A stretch of 64,000 nt of DNA from positions 124,001 to 188,000 of the forward strand of contig CM017449.1 in NCBI GenBank assembly GCA_007674295.1. Direction: 5' to 3'. Positions 46,441-55,812 of this stretch are shown one piece after another. The position numbers and the translations under genes are program-made. Below the pieces are notes generated by a model. The model searched no databases, had not been told where the DNA came from, and saw nothing but the letters and a program-made list of their open reading frames with translations. Position 1 is the stretch's first letter; every line of letters begins with the position of its first letter. This stretch comes from Antonospora locustae (lineage: Eukaryota > Microsporidia).

Positions 46441-47668
46441 GGACTCTGCTTCGAAAATTATTTAATCCCCAGCAGTGCCCGTCCTGGTCAACAGTGCAAG
46501 CAAGACGCCGCAGTCTTTCAAAGTACAGGGATCGGTAGTGGAGCCATATGCATGCTGGCTGGCCGATGATGCTGAATATGCACCAGAACAAAAAGTTTCC
46601 GCACTGCGGAAAGCACAGCGCTATTCTGTCTGTTGTCTCCATCAGCAGCGCCTGCGCAACAAACCCAAGAAAGGTCCAGCCTGCAAAAATCTTTGTGGCA
46701 AAGCCAATCACATACTCGTGCAGGATTCCGGAGACCAGAAAGCATGTGGCGCTTGCTGTTCTTCTAGACACACCCAGCTCGACTAGCGGAAGAAACACAT
46801 GCACTTTGAACCAGACATGCACAAGCCGGTTCCATGTTGACCAGAACTCCTTCACTGTCTGCGAATTCCACCATGCGCCGTAGAAGTCACAGTCTCCAAA
46901 CATAGTGACCCCTGCAAATATCTCAAGCAGGCAACAGAAGAATAGGTAGAAGAAAAGCCAGAACATGGCCACCGTGCAGATGGAAAGCATCATGAAGTTC
47001 TCCAGGAACTCGTATGCGCCCCTGCTCTCCTGGATTTTGCAGATTGCGGGTACAGAGAGCTGGTCAATTACAAACAGCAGAAGCAGAAGAGCCCCTGCTA
47101 ACTTCGTTGCGAGGAGAATAAGTTCTCTACAGCTAGGCATTATCCTTCTTCTGTAGTGTGTATTGTAGGAAATTGTCGGCGCGACCAGAAAGTACACAAA
47201 GTGATTCGGCGTGCAGATTTCTACATCCTTGCGCCTGCTGTGGAAAACAAGAAACGACACCATCTTTGCAGCAAAGTAGAGGCTTGTTGTGAGAGAGCAT
47301 GCAGAGAAGTACATGTGTCGAATGTGGATCAGATTGACGTATGCCACATAAAGCTCGCCAACAAGCAGACAGGCACCAGCAACGGCTCTGCTTCTCCGGA
47401 CAAAGACAAATGAAACAGCGCATCTGAGCAGCGACGATACCAGTGTCTTCAGAAAGTAGAACACCTCCTCAAGAGAGACATCTTCGAGCGGAAGCTTCAT
47501 CAGAAAACCGTGTTTTCTTATATTCTCAGACGCCATTCTCAGAATAAAAATAGCAGTGACTATGTAAGAAAGGTTCTGTATACCTGATGCAGTAGCCGCT
47601 CTTTCCCTAGGACCTACTTTTCTCTTTATGGCAGCTTTTTTTTTGCTTAGGTTCCTGCCGTGGACCAT
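46430..47668 (-). CDS. MBOAT acyltransferase, DGAT1/sterol acyltransferase type
   Basis: The protein has 412 residues and about eight membrane segments. DGAT1/SOAT hallmarks are FYGAWWNSQTVKEFWSTWN, equivalent to FYxDWWN-x5-W, and SGILHEYVIG with the catalytic His. HFVYFLVAPTISY matches the family's YFLxAPTLCY stretch. It would transfer an acyl chain to diacylglycerol, or to sterol, at the ER. The third FYxDWWN position is Ala rather than Asp. GGGG lies about 7 nt before the ATG. The stop overlaps the RPN7 start. Confidence 0.88.
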   Translation of the reverse strand: MVHGRNLSKKKAAIKRKVGPRERAATASGIQNLSYIVTAIFILRMASENIRKHGFLMKLPLEDVSLEEVFYFLKTLVSSLLRCAVSFVFVRRSRAVAGACLLVGELYVAYVNLIHIRHMYFSACSLTTSLYFAAKMVSFLVFHSRRKDVEICTPNHFVYFLVAPTISYNTHYRRRIMPSCRELILLATKLAGALLLLLFVIDQLSVPAICKIQESRGAYEFLENFMMLSICTVAMFWLFFYLFFCCLLEIFAGVTMFGDCDFYGAWWNSQTVKEFWSTWNRLVHVWFKVHVFLPLVELGVSRRTASATCFLVSGILHEYVIGFATKIFAGWTFLGFVAQALLMETTDRIALCFPQCGNFLFWCIFSIIGQPACIWLHYRSLYFERLRRLACTVDQDGHCWGLNNFRSRVHGV

Positions 47669-47862
47669 AAAGCCCCTCCTCTGCAGTGCTTTTTACGATT
47701 ACTAGATTAGGTATGAGATACAATCACAAGACGCACAGGGAATGTGCCAATCACACGTGCTGTCAAAAAGTCCGCAGCCGGCACTCTGCAAAGTACCTGC
47801 CGTGGACTCCTATTTGTCGCTTTGTGAACATGTGTGCTTAATACATAGTGTTGTCTGTGTGC

Positions 47863-49500
47863 ATGGATGCACACGGATTCTCAATAACGTTCTGCTCAAA
47901 TACACGCGGCCTTCCCCAGTGCATGCGGCATGCAGTTGCTGAATCTCTCCTGCATGTGGCTGCAGAGTCTGCAAGCGTGAGGTGCCGCAAAAGAGACGAA
48001 TCCTGCACTGAGGTGTACGTGAGGGCGGGCAACATAGCGGTGCTTGATCTCTGTCTAGAAATGACCCATGTACAGATAGAGGTTCCAGAGATTCTCATCT
48101 CTGTGCGTAAGAGGTTGCTTTGTGCACTTGCAGGGTCGCTGCACAGAGTTGCATGTAGCATTCAGATGGGCAAAAGGATGATGCTGCACCTCTACGGAAG
48201 ACACCACGACGTTTCGGGTGCTCGCATGGCGGTACACAAGGCAATCAATGTTTTTCTTGGCAAGATGTGTGTGGAGACTACTGGGTGCTTTCCAAGTGCG
48301 GAACTAGCGAATAGTGGATGCTTTACACTCTACGGCACTCGAATAGACAGCAGGGCTGTGCTTTTCATCGATGGAAGGCGTGTTTCACAGGAGGAAGATG
48401 CAGCAACGTACTACTGTGCGGAAAACGTATATGGACACGGTGACAACTTTCTGACACGCTTTCTGCAGACTGCTGGCAGAGTACCTCTGCATAGGAAGAC
48501 TCTGAACATAAATGCACTGAGGCTTAAATACGTTCTTTATTACAGAAGACAAGTTGTAGAGGACATGCTTTCTCTGCACGACTGCTTTCTCGAGACAGGT
48601 GCAAAGGCTGATGTTATTTCCTTTGACGTGCACAAGCTGAGAAGCTGTGTGAGGGAACTGCAGAGACTCTGCTGTGACGTTGTGGAGGTTGAGACATACG
48701 AGGGGACAATTGCGGGAGAGGAAGTTCTGGTTGTGCAGACAGGAACATGCAGAGTCATGTACTGCTGGACAGATGATGCAGTAGGATGGCTTTGCGGCCG
48801 AGAGAGTAAAGTGCGCACAAAGCTTTATTTGTGCCAGGAAGTCCAAGACGCGTTTAGAAGGAGGACAGATGAGAAGTTGCAGTTCATCGCAGCAAGGACC
48901 GGCTGTAGTGTTGCTCTTGGCGACGCTCTGCGCATGCAGGGGACAGGTCGCAGCATGGCGCATGCTCTGGAGCTTCTGGGGCAGAAAAGACCCTGTCAAA
49001 GTTGCTTTTTAGTGCACGATAAAAGCCACAGGATGCTCATCGGGCGCCGCGGAAGAAACATAAGAAAGATTATGAGGAGATACCGTGTGCATGTGAGGGC
49101 TTTGCCTGAATCAGAGAGACTCGCGCTGTGTTTGAGCGGTAACGTGATGGCAGTGAGCACATGCCAAAACGCACACTCCCTGGAGAGAGTCCGAGTGATG
49201 CTTGGTGGAAGGACGGAGACTTTGCGGCCAAGGCTCGTCAACCTGTTGGACTTTGTTTTTAAAGGTGTTGAGCGGTACCTGTATCTGCAGGATAAGGTGA
49301 TTGTATTCGAAGATGCTGCAGAAAAGAACCACAACGATAACGAGCACACAAGGCACAAAGAGATAGGTGCGAATGCAAAGACAGACGTGCACGGTTGTTG
49401 CGAGGCCAGCTTTCTTTTCTGGATGGGGTCGGGCAACGTGCTGCCATTTCCCGCCTCGCACATGCAGAAGTCCTGCAACGCAGGGGGGCCTGCAAGGTGA
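47863..49500 (+). CDS. KH-domain RNA-binding protein
   Basis: The protein has 545 residues, Cys- and His-rich. One clear KH domain lies near residues 380-430 with the GxxG loop in RMLIGRRGRNIRKIMRRY. An earlier region (about 60-130, VQIEVPEILISVRKR onward) may be a degenerate KH repeat without GxxG. The C-terminal 80 residues are low-complexity and polar. Vigilin/Scp160-type proteins with several KH repeats are the closest idea. No CCC/GGG run precedes the ATG at 47863. Confidence 0.72.
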   Translation: MDAHGFSITFCSNTRGLPQCMRHAVAESLLHVAAESASVRCRKRDESCTEVYVRAGNIAVLDLCLEMTHVQIEVPEILISVRKRLLCALAGSLHRVACSIQMGKRMMLHLYGRHHDVSGARMAVHKAINVFLGKMCVETTGCFPSAELANSGCFTLYGTRIDSRAVLFIDGRRVSQEEDAATYYCAENVYGHGDNFLTRFLQTAGRVPLHRKTLNINALRLKYVLYYRRQVVEDMLSLHDCFLETGAKADVISFDVHKLRSCVRELQRLCCDVVEVETYEGTIAGEEVLVVQTGTCRVMYCWTDDAVGWLCGRESKVRTKLYLCQEVQDAFRRRTDEKLQFIAARTGCSVALGDALRMQGTGRSMAHALELLGQKRPCQSCFLVHDKSHRMLIGRRGRNIRKIMRRYRVHVRALPESERLALCLSGNVMAVSTCQNAHSLERVRVMLGGRTETLRPRLVNLLDFVFKGVERYLYLQDKVIVFEDAAEKNHNDNEHTRHKEIGANAKTDVHGCCEASFLFWMGSGNVLPFPASHMQKSCNAGGPAR

Positions 49501-49551
49501 TGATGTCACACGTGCATGGGTCTTGATTTATTTTGATAGACAGAGTAAGTC

Positions 49552-50643
49552 ATGAAATGGAAACATGCGCTTGATACAGCACTAGACCGTACAAAGCACG
49601 TGCTTCTCACTGCAATGCTTGCTGTATTCTATGCAACGCACCTGCCGCTCATGATTGCGCTAGGTGTTCTCTCTGAGCTTGTTTTCTGCAAAACTGCATA
49701 TCGAGGAAAGTTTGTTTACGCACTCCGAATTGTGTGGATAGAGGCAACGATGGCTATGCTTGGCTGCTACTTTCGGCGCAAGATTGTATTGGCATACCAC
49801 AAAGAGCTTGTTGCTCTACAGCGCTGTCTTGTGATATCCAACCATCTGACAAACTACGACTGGATCTTTCTTCTGCGTGTTCTGTACCACCTCGGCAAGT
49901 TTGGTGATCTGTGCGTCGTGTTGAAAGAGAGCCTTGGAAGAATACCAGTGTTTGGGCGCGGAATGAAAATCTTTGGGTTTATCTTCTTAAAGAGAAGCCT
50001 TGATAAAGACAAGATTCCCATTCAAAACGGACTTGCAGAGCTGTGCACAAAGCCGTCATTTACCCTGCTGTTCTTTCCTGAAGGAACAATCATTGACAAG
50101 GAAACACATAGAAAGTCGCGTCTGTTTGCAAGGCGCATCGGGGCTGTGCTAAATGGAGAGCATCTAGATCTTGAAGAGGTCCTTGCACCGAGAACGTCTG
50201 GATACGAGATAATCAACAACGCGATTTCTGACCGCATTCAAGGCATCGTCGACACGACGCTGCTGTTCAACCCCTACAGAAGATATCCGCAGAGCACATT
50301 CTCTTACCGCGATATCTTTCTTGGTGAATGCGCAGAGACAAGCTTCATCCTTGTGATGGACATTGCCGAGAAGGGCATCATAATACGAGAAGATGCCTTT
50401 CTCTACTCACTATTTACAGAAAAGGACATGCTCATTCGAAAGTACGCAAGAGACCTTGCACACAATAGGCCCGTGGGCTTTGCACACTTCAAGTCATTCT
50501 GCATGCGAGAGCACACTGCAGGCAGCAAGCTCACATTCACAGAGATTCCGCTATGGACAAAGTATTCGCTGCATCTACTCTCTGGCACTCTTTTTTTATG
50601 GGTCGCGGTTATTTTCTGCGTCCTACGCAGCATGCATGCGTAG
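49552..50643 (+). CDS. lysophosphatidate-type acyltransferase (PlsC family)
   Basis: The protein has 363 residues. Two N-terminal membrane segments and one at the C-terminus flank the acyltransferase domain. NHX4D is NHLTNYD (His98, Asp103), and the substrate motif FPEGT is at 175-179. Layout and length fit the LCLAT1/AGPAT5 branch. It would acylate lysophosphatidate or another lysophospholipid. No CCC/GGG run precedes the ATG. It is convergent with the GPAT gene, 69 nt away, and close to the DGAT-like gene. Confidence 0.9.
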   Translation: MKWKHALDTALDRTKHVLLTAMLAVFYATHLPLMIALGVLSELVFCKTAYRGKFVYALRIVWIEATMAMLGCYFRRKIVLAYHKELVALQRCLVISNHLTNYDWIFLLRVLYHLGKFGDLCVVLKESLGRIPVFGRGMKIFGFIFLKRSLDKDKIPIQNGLAELCTKPSFTLLFFPEGTIIDKETHRKSRLFARRIGAVLNGEHLDLEEVLAPRTSGYEIINNAISDRIQGIVDTTLLFNPYRRYPQSTFSYRDIFLGECAETSFILVMDIAEKGIIIREDAFLYSLFTEKDMLIRKYARDLAHNRPVGFAHFKSFCMREHTAGSKLTFTEIPLWTKYSLHLLSGTLFLWVAVIFCVLRSMHA

Positions 50644-50712
50644 AAGGACAGCTGATTAAATGCAGTTTGTCATTTTAAAAAAGCGCATATAGTTTGTGCT
50701 TTCACAGCACTT

Positions 50713-52119
50713 TCAATAGTATTTTCTCAGCTGCTCGTAGATTCTTGCAGCCCTGCTCAGCTCTTTCTGCTTTTCTGCAGGCATGTCTTCTTGTCTCTTC
50801 GTCTCTGCACAGCCGCAGGGCGCAGCAACTCTATACCTGTTGGGGACCGACGTGTCAAGCCACAGCGGGTCGCACGCTTCTGGTGCTGGACCACCTATTC
50901 CAGCAGTACTGTGAAGCTGTTCCGGGTTGTTCTTCAGTGCAATGTATCGCCTCAAAACAGTATCAAGGTACTTTCTGTAGTTGTAGTTGTAGAACACATA
51001 GTCATCGTCCTCGTCGCTCTCGATGTCGCACACTTCCTTCTCGTACCGCACAATTCGTCGTTCCTTGCTCTTCACTCGGTACATGTACTTCATCTTTTCT
51101 CTCTCCACAAGCCTGTGCTCGTTATACACAAGCCTAAAGGACTCACGCAGAAGCTCTCTGTCTCGCAGCACAGGCGTGCTTTTGAAATACCCGTTCCACA
51201 AAACACTTCTCAGTCCAGCCCTCTCCGATATCATCTCTTTCACCCTTGATGCAAAGTCTGCTGCACTCTCGCCTGGCGCCCGCAGTACAGGATCCATCCA
51301 GTATACATCGACATCTAGCTTCCACCGGCTCATGAGATACAGAAGATGAACAAAAAACGTATGCTTTGACGTGTTCCAGTACGGGTCGAGCAGCTTCTTC
51401 CTGTACTTGATTGCCACAGGGCATACTGTGGCGTCAAGCTCAAACGCCCCCTTCTGAAACAGCACAGAGTATTTGTTGTTCACACAGGTGCCCTCAGGGA
51501 AGATCAGCATGGGCGCCCTATTACTCCTTACGTGGTCCTTCATCATCTCCAGGACCTTGGCCCTGTCGCTCCTGTCACTTCTTCTGAACAGCAGGCTCCC
51601 GTTGCGCGAGAGAAACGTCCTAAACAGAAAGCCAAAGAGCCCGCCATGCATTTCTGAGATACTTGCGTGGCAGAACTTGTGGCTGCTCAGGACAATGAAG
51701 TCCAGAAACGATGTGTGGTTGGCCACAAAGACGTGGGGCTCGGCCAGGTGTTTCTTGTTTCCGTGGTGCTTGATGTTTGCACCAAAGATGATTGTGAAGG
51801 CGCGTATGTAGAAGAGAAACACACGATGCATGCATCCCTCGCTCCCTGCAGCCAGTGTCCAGAGAAATCCAAGCAGAAACACAAGCGTACACAGGAGAAA
51901 GAGCGCTATTCTCAACGGAAGAACGACTGCGTATCTTATAAGCAGGGAAAACAAATAGAAGACTCCAGACCCGTCTAGCTCGTCCGGGTGTATGGGCTTG
52001 AAACACTTTGTGAAGTCGTCTCTGTGCAGTGCCTTGATGCCAAATGCAACAAAGTCTGCTGCGTCGTGCAACATTGTTCTTCTGGATGTTCTTGAGCGGT
52101 ATGTGCGTTCTGAACCCAT
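50713..52119 (-). CDS. glycerol-3-phosphate acyltransferase, GPAT3/4 type
   Basis: The protein has 468 residues. The N-terminal LHDAADFVAFGIKALHRDDFTKCF resembles the GPAT3/4 segment before the membrane hairpin (about 52-92). The acyltransferase core has NHTSFLD (His135, Asp140), SLLFRRSDRSDR and FPEGT (207-211). The C-terminal 130 residues are an unusual polar extension with an acidic, Tyr-rich patch (ESDEDDDYVFYNYNYRKYL). It would make lysophosphatidate, the first step of glycerolipid synthesis. The ATG at 52119 has CCC about 13-16 nt upstream; an ATG at 52074 is possible. Confidence 0.87.
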   Translation of the reverse strand: MGSERTYRSRTSRRTMLHDAADFVAFGIKALHRDDFTKCFKPIHPDELDGSGVFYLFSLLIRYAVVLPLRIALFLLCTLVFLLGFLWTLAAGSEGCMHRVFLFYIRAFTIIFGANIKHHGNKKHLAEPHVFVANHTSFLDFIVLSSHKFCHASISEMHGGLFGFLFRTFLSRNGSLLFRRSDRSDRAKVLEMMKDHVRSNRAPMLIFPEGTCVNNKYSVLFQKGAFELDATVCPVAIKYRKKLLDPYWNTSKHTFFVHLLYLMSRWKLDVDVYWMDPVLRAPGESAADFASRVKEMISERAGLRSVLWNGYFKSTPVLRDRELLRESFRLVYNEHRLVEREKMKYMYRVKSKERRIVRYEKEVCDIESDEDDDYVFYNYNYRKYLDTVLRRYIALKNNPEQLHSTAGIGGPAPEACDPLWLDTSVPNRYRVAAPCGCAETKRQEDMPAEKQKELSRAARIYEQLRKYY

Positions 52120-52201
52120 CTCTTTTGTTTGGGCTGCCAAATTCTACAGTGCATTGGCAGCGCAAGACGCAGCGCAAGGACTGCGCATTGAAGGAACCCA
52201 T

Positions 52202-53218
52202 ATGGATGCTGAGGCAGAGGCTTTTGCACTCAGCGATTACTTTGCAAAGATAGTTGCCGAGTACAAGAAAATACGCAGGCGCACCAGCATGTGTCCCGAC
52301 AACGGGTACTTGAGGGCAGAGGAAGAGAGGCTTTACGGGCGGATTCTTGAGTTCAAGTCAAAGTATAGGCCCTTTATAAAGGAAAGAAAAAACTCACTGG
52401 GGAGATTTGACGTAGAAAGATACCTTGAGTTCTGCAGAATGTCCAGCAGGGCGCAGATATTTTCGATGCCGGAAACACGCCTGTGCGGGGGGCCAGTGAT
52501 CCATGGCAGGGGATGCACTTGCTGCGAGCCGTGGATGCAGCATCCGGGAGGCTACCAGAGCCACGGCACAGGAATGTTATGCAGCGGGAGAGACTTCTAT
52601 GACGGGCACATCAAGCGTCTATGCACACCTCCTGATGTGTGCACAGCACCCACTCTGCTTACCTCTACTGAGGAGGCATGCAGAACCATAACGCTGTCAA
52701 GACGGCAGACACCGTTTCAAAAGAGAGTACCGGAAGGTGTTGTGCGCGAGAGCCACAGTGGAGGGAGACGTAGACAGAACAACAACGCTATGCAGATCGG
52801 ACCTGGTGTGCACATGGTAGAGAAGACACGAGAGAACATCGACTACCTAAACAAAATGGTTATCAGAGATTTTTACGAGAGAAACGACTACATAAAGCCA
52901 CTTGCTATGTTTCTGCGACACAGCAAGCTTGCAAACCTCAGGAGCAACAGAGAGCCGTTCGAGAGTTTTGGACTTGGTGCTGAACACACACACATGGACC
53001 TTGACTGCTGTGACATCGACGAAATGTACAGGAGGTGCGACGTGTTCCTCAACGAGGTGATGCATCTTGCATGCTCGACTGCGTTTTCGAGAGATGACAG
53101 GACATTGATGCCGGGCGACTTTTCGCTGGTGCTGAGTACAGCCTACGACATGATTGTTCCAGAGACACTTTTACTAGAATCAGATGCAGACAGCAGACCT
53201 GTGCGTGGCGGGACATAA
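52202..53218 (+). CDS. TAF12: TAF12-like histone-fold protein (SAGA/TFIID)
   Basis: The protein has 338 residues. At about 272-322 lies a histone fold: IDEMYRRCDVFLNEVMHLAC, then DRTLMPGDFSLVLSTAYDMIVPE. This parallels TAF12, whose fold ends in a Leu-rich helix, N/Y-x-I-x-I-P-G. The N-terminal region is helical, then a Cys/His/Arg-rich linker without domain. TAF12 pairs with Ada1 in SAGA and TAF4 in TFIID. CCC lies 5-7 nt before the ATG at 52202. AATAAA at 53266-53271 follows the stop. Confidence 0.6.
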   Translation: MDAEAEAFALSDYFAKIVAEYKKIRRRTSMCPDNGYLRAEEERLYGRILEFKSKYRPFIKERKNSLGRFDVERYLEFCRMSSRAQIFSMPETRLCGGPVIHGRGCTCCEPWMQHPGGYQSHGTGMLCSGRDFYDGHIKRLCTPPDVCTAPTLLTSTEEACRTITLSRRQTPFQKRVPEGVVRESHSGGRRRQNNNAMQIGPGVHMVEKTRENIDYLNKMVIRDFYERNDYIKPLAMFLRHSKLANLRSNREPFESFGLGAEHTHMDLDCCDIDEMYRRCDVFLNEVMHLACSTAFSRDDRTLMPGDFSLVLSTAYDMIVPETLLLESDADSRPVRGGT

Positions 53219-53308
53219 GCACCTGCGTGCAGCTTTGCACATTGCATTGGCAGAAGACACATGTTAATAAAGTTTTGCAACAGCTTGGAGAAATTAATCG
53301 GCAACCCC

Positions 53309-54658
53309 ATGCGAGTCAAGCTCCGGGAACGTGTATGCAGAAGGGATCTGAGCATGTCTGCAAAAATCGGAGGCAAGATCTTCTGTGTTTTCGACAACCA
53401 GATACACATCAAAAGTGTTGTAAACCCAGACAAAAGCAGGGCAGTTGGCGCTGTCTTTCAGGAGGAGATCTCCCACATTGCAGCACACCGGGGCAACCTT
53501 GTTCTGCTGTTTGGAAACATATTGAGGACATACGTTATTGGTGTAGATACTCTCTCTGAGATATACAGTGCCGTTCTTCTCGATGTTCCAGCGAAAGTCT
53601 GCTGCTCTAGTGATGCGCTAGTTTTTCTCCTTGCAGATAACAGACTTCAGGTAAAGGGGAGAGTGCTGCACACAGTTGATATTGTTGCAGATTGTGTACA
53701 CAGCAGGACAGCTGTTCTTGTAGACGTGTGTTTCGCAGAGAATAGAATGTACTGTCTGGCAAGAGATGGACGCATATTTGAGACGGAATGCATCGGGGAG
53801 CGGCGTGTTCTGCGACTTGGAAGGCCGCTACTGATGTTTCCCAACATGGAGAACGCCGTATGTGAGCATGTGGCTGTTTCTGGTGCCCTAGCGGCTGTAG
53901 CAGAAAGCGACCGCTGTTTTGTGTATAGGAGATGCGGCAGGGTCCTCGTGCTCAAGTATACATATGCAGGTGTGGTGTACGGTGTCCAGAGCCATCGAGA
54001 AAGTATCTTCTGCAAGGGGCACGGGCTGCTGCGTATGGACAATGCACCGGAGATGGTGCTGGAGGGACGGGTAGAGCGGTTCTTTGGAGAAATTGCAGTA
54101 TTCCACGACAAAATAGCCTTTATTGAGGACGAGGAGCTGCCTGCCTGCGAACCGAGCGGTTTTGCGCTGCTACACGAGCAGAGCGCATGTACAAGAACAG
54201 AGAAACTTCTTGCACCTGTTGTCGAGTACGACCTGGATCGTATGCTTAGTGTGCCGGAAAGCACTGTGAATGAGGCACTGCAGAGAGTAACTGATGAGTT
54301 AGCTGAGATGTACAACGACATATACGTTGAGCTGCACACACTCGAGGAGAGCTTTCGCGAGAAGGAGAGAGTGCTGAGCATCAAGTTCAGAGAGCTTGTT
54401 CGAAGCGTGGATGCCATAGACGAAAGAAAGGCGTGTATTGTTCGAAAGCAGAACGACCTCATTTTGGGCACGGAGAGGCTTTGGGCCGGCATCAGATGCG
54501 GTGTAGACATAGATTACACAACGGAGAGAATTGCGCGTGCGAGAGAAAGCATTGCACGGATGGTGCCTCTGCGCAACGGAGCACTTCTGCGAGCCTTGCG
54601 GACACAGCACTCAGTGCTTGCAAGCAGAATGCACACGAATAGTGGGCATAGGCAGTGA
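53309..54658 (+). CDS. nucleoporin Nup82/Nup88-like (tentative)
   Basis: The protein has 449 residues. The first 300 or so are beta-rich with repeating hydrophobic strands, consistent with a propeller. Residues about 330-420 form a coiled coil (DELAEMYNDIYVELHTLEE, then KERVLSIKFRELVRSVDAID). Propeller plus C-terminal coil, with the E-R-x-x-x-I-K-x-R pattern, is the layout of Nup82/Nup88 at the cytoplasmic face of the nuclear pore. There is no diagnostic residue set, so the name is tentative. CCCC directly precedes the ATG; a longer frame from 53261 would contain the upstream gene's AATAAA. Confidence 0.5.
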   Translation: MRVKLRERVCRRDLSMSAKIGGKIFCVFDNQIHIKSVVNPDKSRAVGAVFQEEISHIAAHRGNLVLLFGNILRTYVIGVDTLSEIYSAVLLDVPAKVCCSSDALVFLLADNRLQVKGRVLHTVDIVADCVHSRTAVLVDVCFAENRMYCLARDGRIFETECIGERRVLRLGRPLLMFPNMENAVCEHVAVSGALAAVAESDRCFVYRRCGRVLVLKYTYAGVVYGVQSHRESIFCKGHGLLRMDNAPEMVLEGRVERFFGEIAVFHDKIAFIEDEELPACEPSGFALLHEQSACTRTEKLLAPVVEYDLDRMLSVPESTVNEALQRVTDELAEMYNDIYVELHTLEESFREKERVLSIKFRELVRSVDAIDERKACIVRKQNDLILGTERLWAGIRCGVDIDYTTERIARARESIARMVPLRNGALLRALRTQHSVLASRMHTNSGHRQ

Positions 54659-54680
54659 GTGGGGGTTTGCGAAAAAGAAT

Positions 54681-54752
54681 GCTTTCGCCCGGATTCGAAC
54701 CGGGGACCTCAACCGTGTGAAGGTTGCGTGATAACCGCTACACTACAAAAGC
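54681..54752 (-). tRNA. tRNA-Val (CAC)
   Basis: A 72-nt cloverleaf reads on the minus strand. The acceptor GCTTTTG pairs with CGAAAGC (one G-U), the D arm is GTG/CAC with AGCGGTTA in the loop, the anticodon stem is CAACC/GGTTG with loop TTCACAC (anticodon CAC, Val), and the T arm is CCCGG-TTCGAAT-CCGGG. There is no intron and no encoded CCA. It lies 22 nt after the Nup gene and 67 nt before the eIF3i start, antisense to both. Confidence 0.97.
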
Positions 54753-54819
54753 TATGCACTCTGCACAGAACAGTTATCTCGATGGCGTGCCCGGCATAGC
54801 TGTGTTGCAGAATGCCCCT

Positions 54820-55812
54820 ATGGAAAGCAGAGTGCTTCTTCAGGACGATGTCGCGTTCAGAATAAGTCTCCACCACCACAAGCGCCCTATCACAGATCTC
54901 CAGTTCAATAGAGACGGCGACATCCTGCTGACCGCTTCCAAGGATCCTGACATTTTCCTCTGCAACTTGCAGGGCGAAGCTTTGGGTGTGTATGAGGGTC
55001 ACGAGGGCTCTGTCAACTCCATATCCGTAAGCAGCGACACAAGGCTCCTCTCATCTGGGAGTTCTGATAGGCGCTTCATTCTCTGGGACGTGGAGACAGG
55101 CAAAGAACAGGCATCCATGCTCTTCAGGTCGTCTGTCAAGCACGTCTTCTTCTACCCGCATTCGACCTATCTCCTTGTGTCCTGCGACGATTCGTACTCA
55201 CAGAGGCCTCTCGTGGCGACATATGACTACCGGGCAAATTCCCTGGTCCACGAGCACCGTCCAACAGCTGTGCCAACATCCGCAGTCGTTGACTTCTCAG
55301 AGAGCAAAGTCGTGTGTGCAGATGTCGAGGGCACGTTGACTCTCCTTGACCGGCGAATGGACACAAAGCCTGTACAAAAGCAGTACCACAGCGCACAAAT
55401 TAACAGAGTAAGACCAAGTTGGTGCAATACGTTCTTCATAACTGCGTCCTCTGACGCTCGCGCAAGAATTGTGGATTTTGAGGACCTGTCAGTGAAAAAG
55501 GTTTTCTGTGCAGAGGAGCCGCTGAATGATGCTGCGGTCTTTGGAAGCAACGACAAGGTGATGTGTGCAGGAGGCGTAAATGCAAGAGACGTGACCCTCA
55601 CACGAGGGAAGAAGGACTTTGATGTGTGCTTCTACGATATAGTCACACAGAGATATGTGGGGTGTTTTTCGCCACACTTTGGCACAATCAACGCCATTTG
55701 CATTCACCCGTCAACAGAAATGTTCTGTTCTGGCGGTGAGGATGCTGTTGTGTGTGTCATGAGATTTGGTGCAGACTTCCATTGCGCACCCTTCACGCGT
55801 CTGACTGAGTAA
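54820..55812 (+). CDS. TIF34: translation initiation factor eIF3 subunit i
   Basis: This 330-residue seven-bladed WD40 protein has the normal eIF3i length. Characteristic blocks are HHKRPITDLQFNRDGDILLTASKD, YEGHEGSVNSISVS, SSDRRFILWDVETGKE, and near the end SPHFGTINAICIHPSTEMFCSGGEDAVV, the HFGPINxxAxHPxGxxYxSGGEDG motif. It scaffolds eIF3b/g on the 40S subunit. CCCC lies just before the ATG at 54820; an ATG at 54754 would begin 2 nt from the tRNA gene and adds residues not seen in the family. Confidence 0.92.
   Translation: MESRVLLQDDVAFRISLHHHKRPITDLQFNRDGDILLTASKDPDIFLCNLQGEALGVYEGHEGSVNSISVSSDTRLLSSGSSDRRFILWDVETGKEQASMLFRSSVKHVFFYPHSTYLLVSCDDSYSQRPLVATYDYRANSLVHEHRPTAVPTSAVVDFSESKVVCADVEGTLTLLDRRMDTKPVQKQYHSAQINRVRPSWCNTFFITASSDARARIVDFEDLSVKKVFCAEEPLNDAAVFGSNDKVMCAGGVNARDVTLTRGKKDFDVCFYDIVTQRYVGCFSPHFGTINAICIHPSTEMFCSGGEDAVVCVMRFGADFHCAPFTRLTE

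Noticed and set aside
54724..54819. Longer eIF3i frame starting at TTG (54724) or ATG (54754)
   Set aside because: Would run into the tRNA-Val gene; the CCCC-marked ATG at 54820 gives the normal family length.
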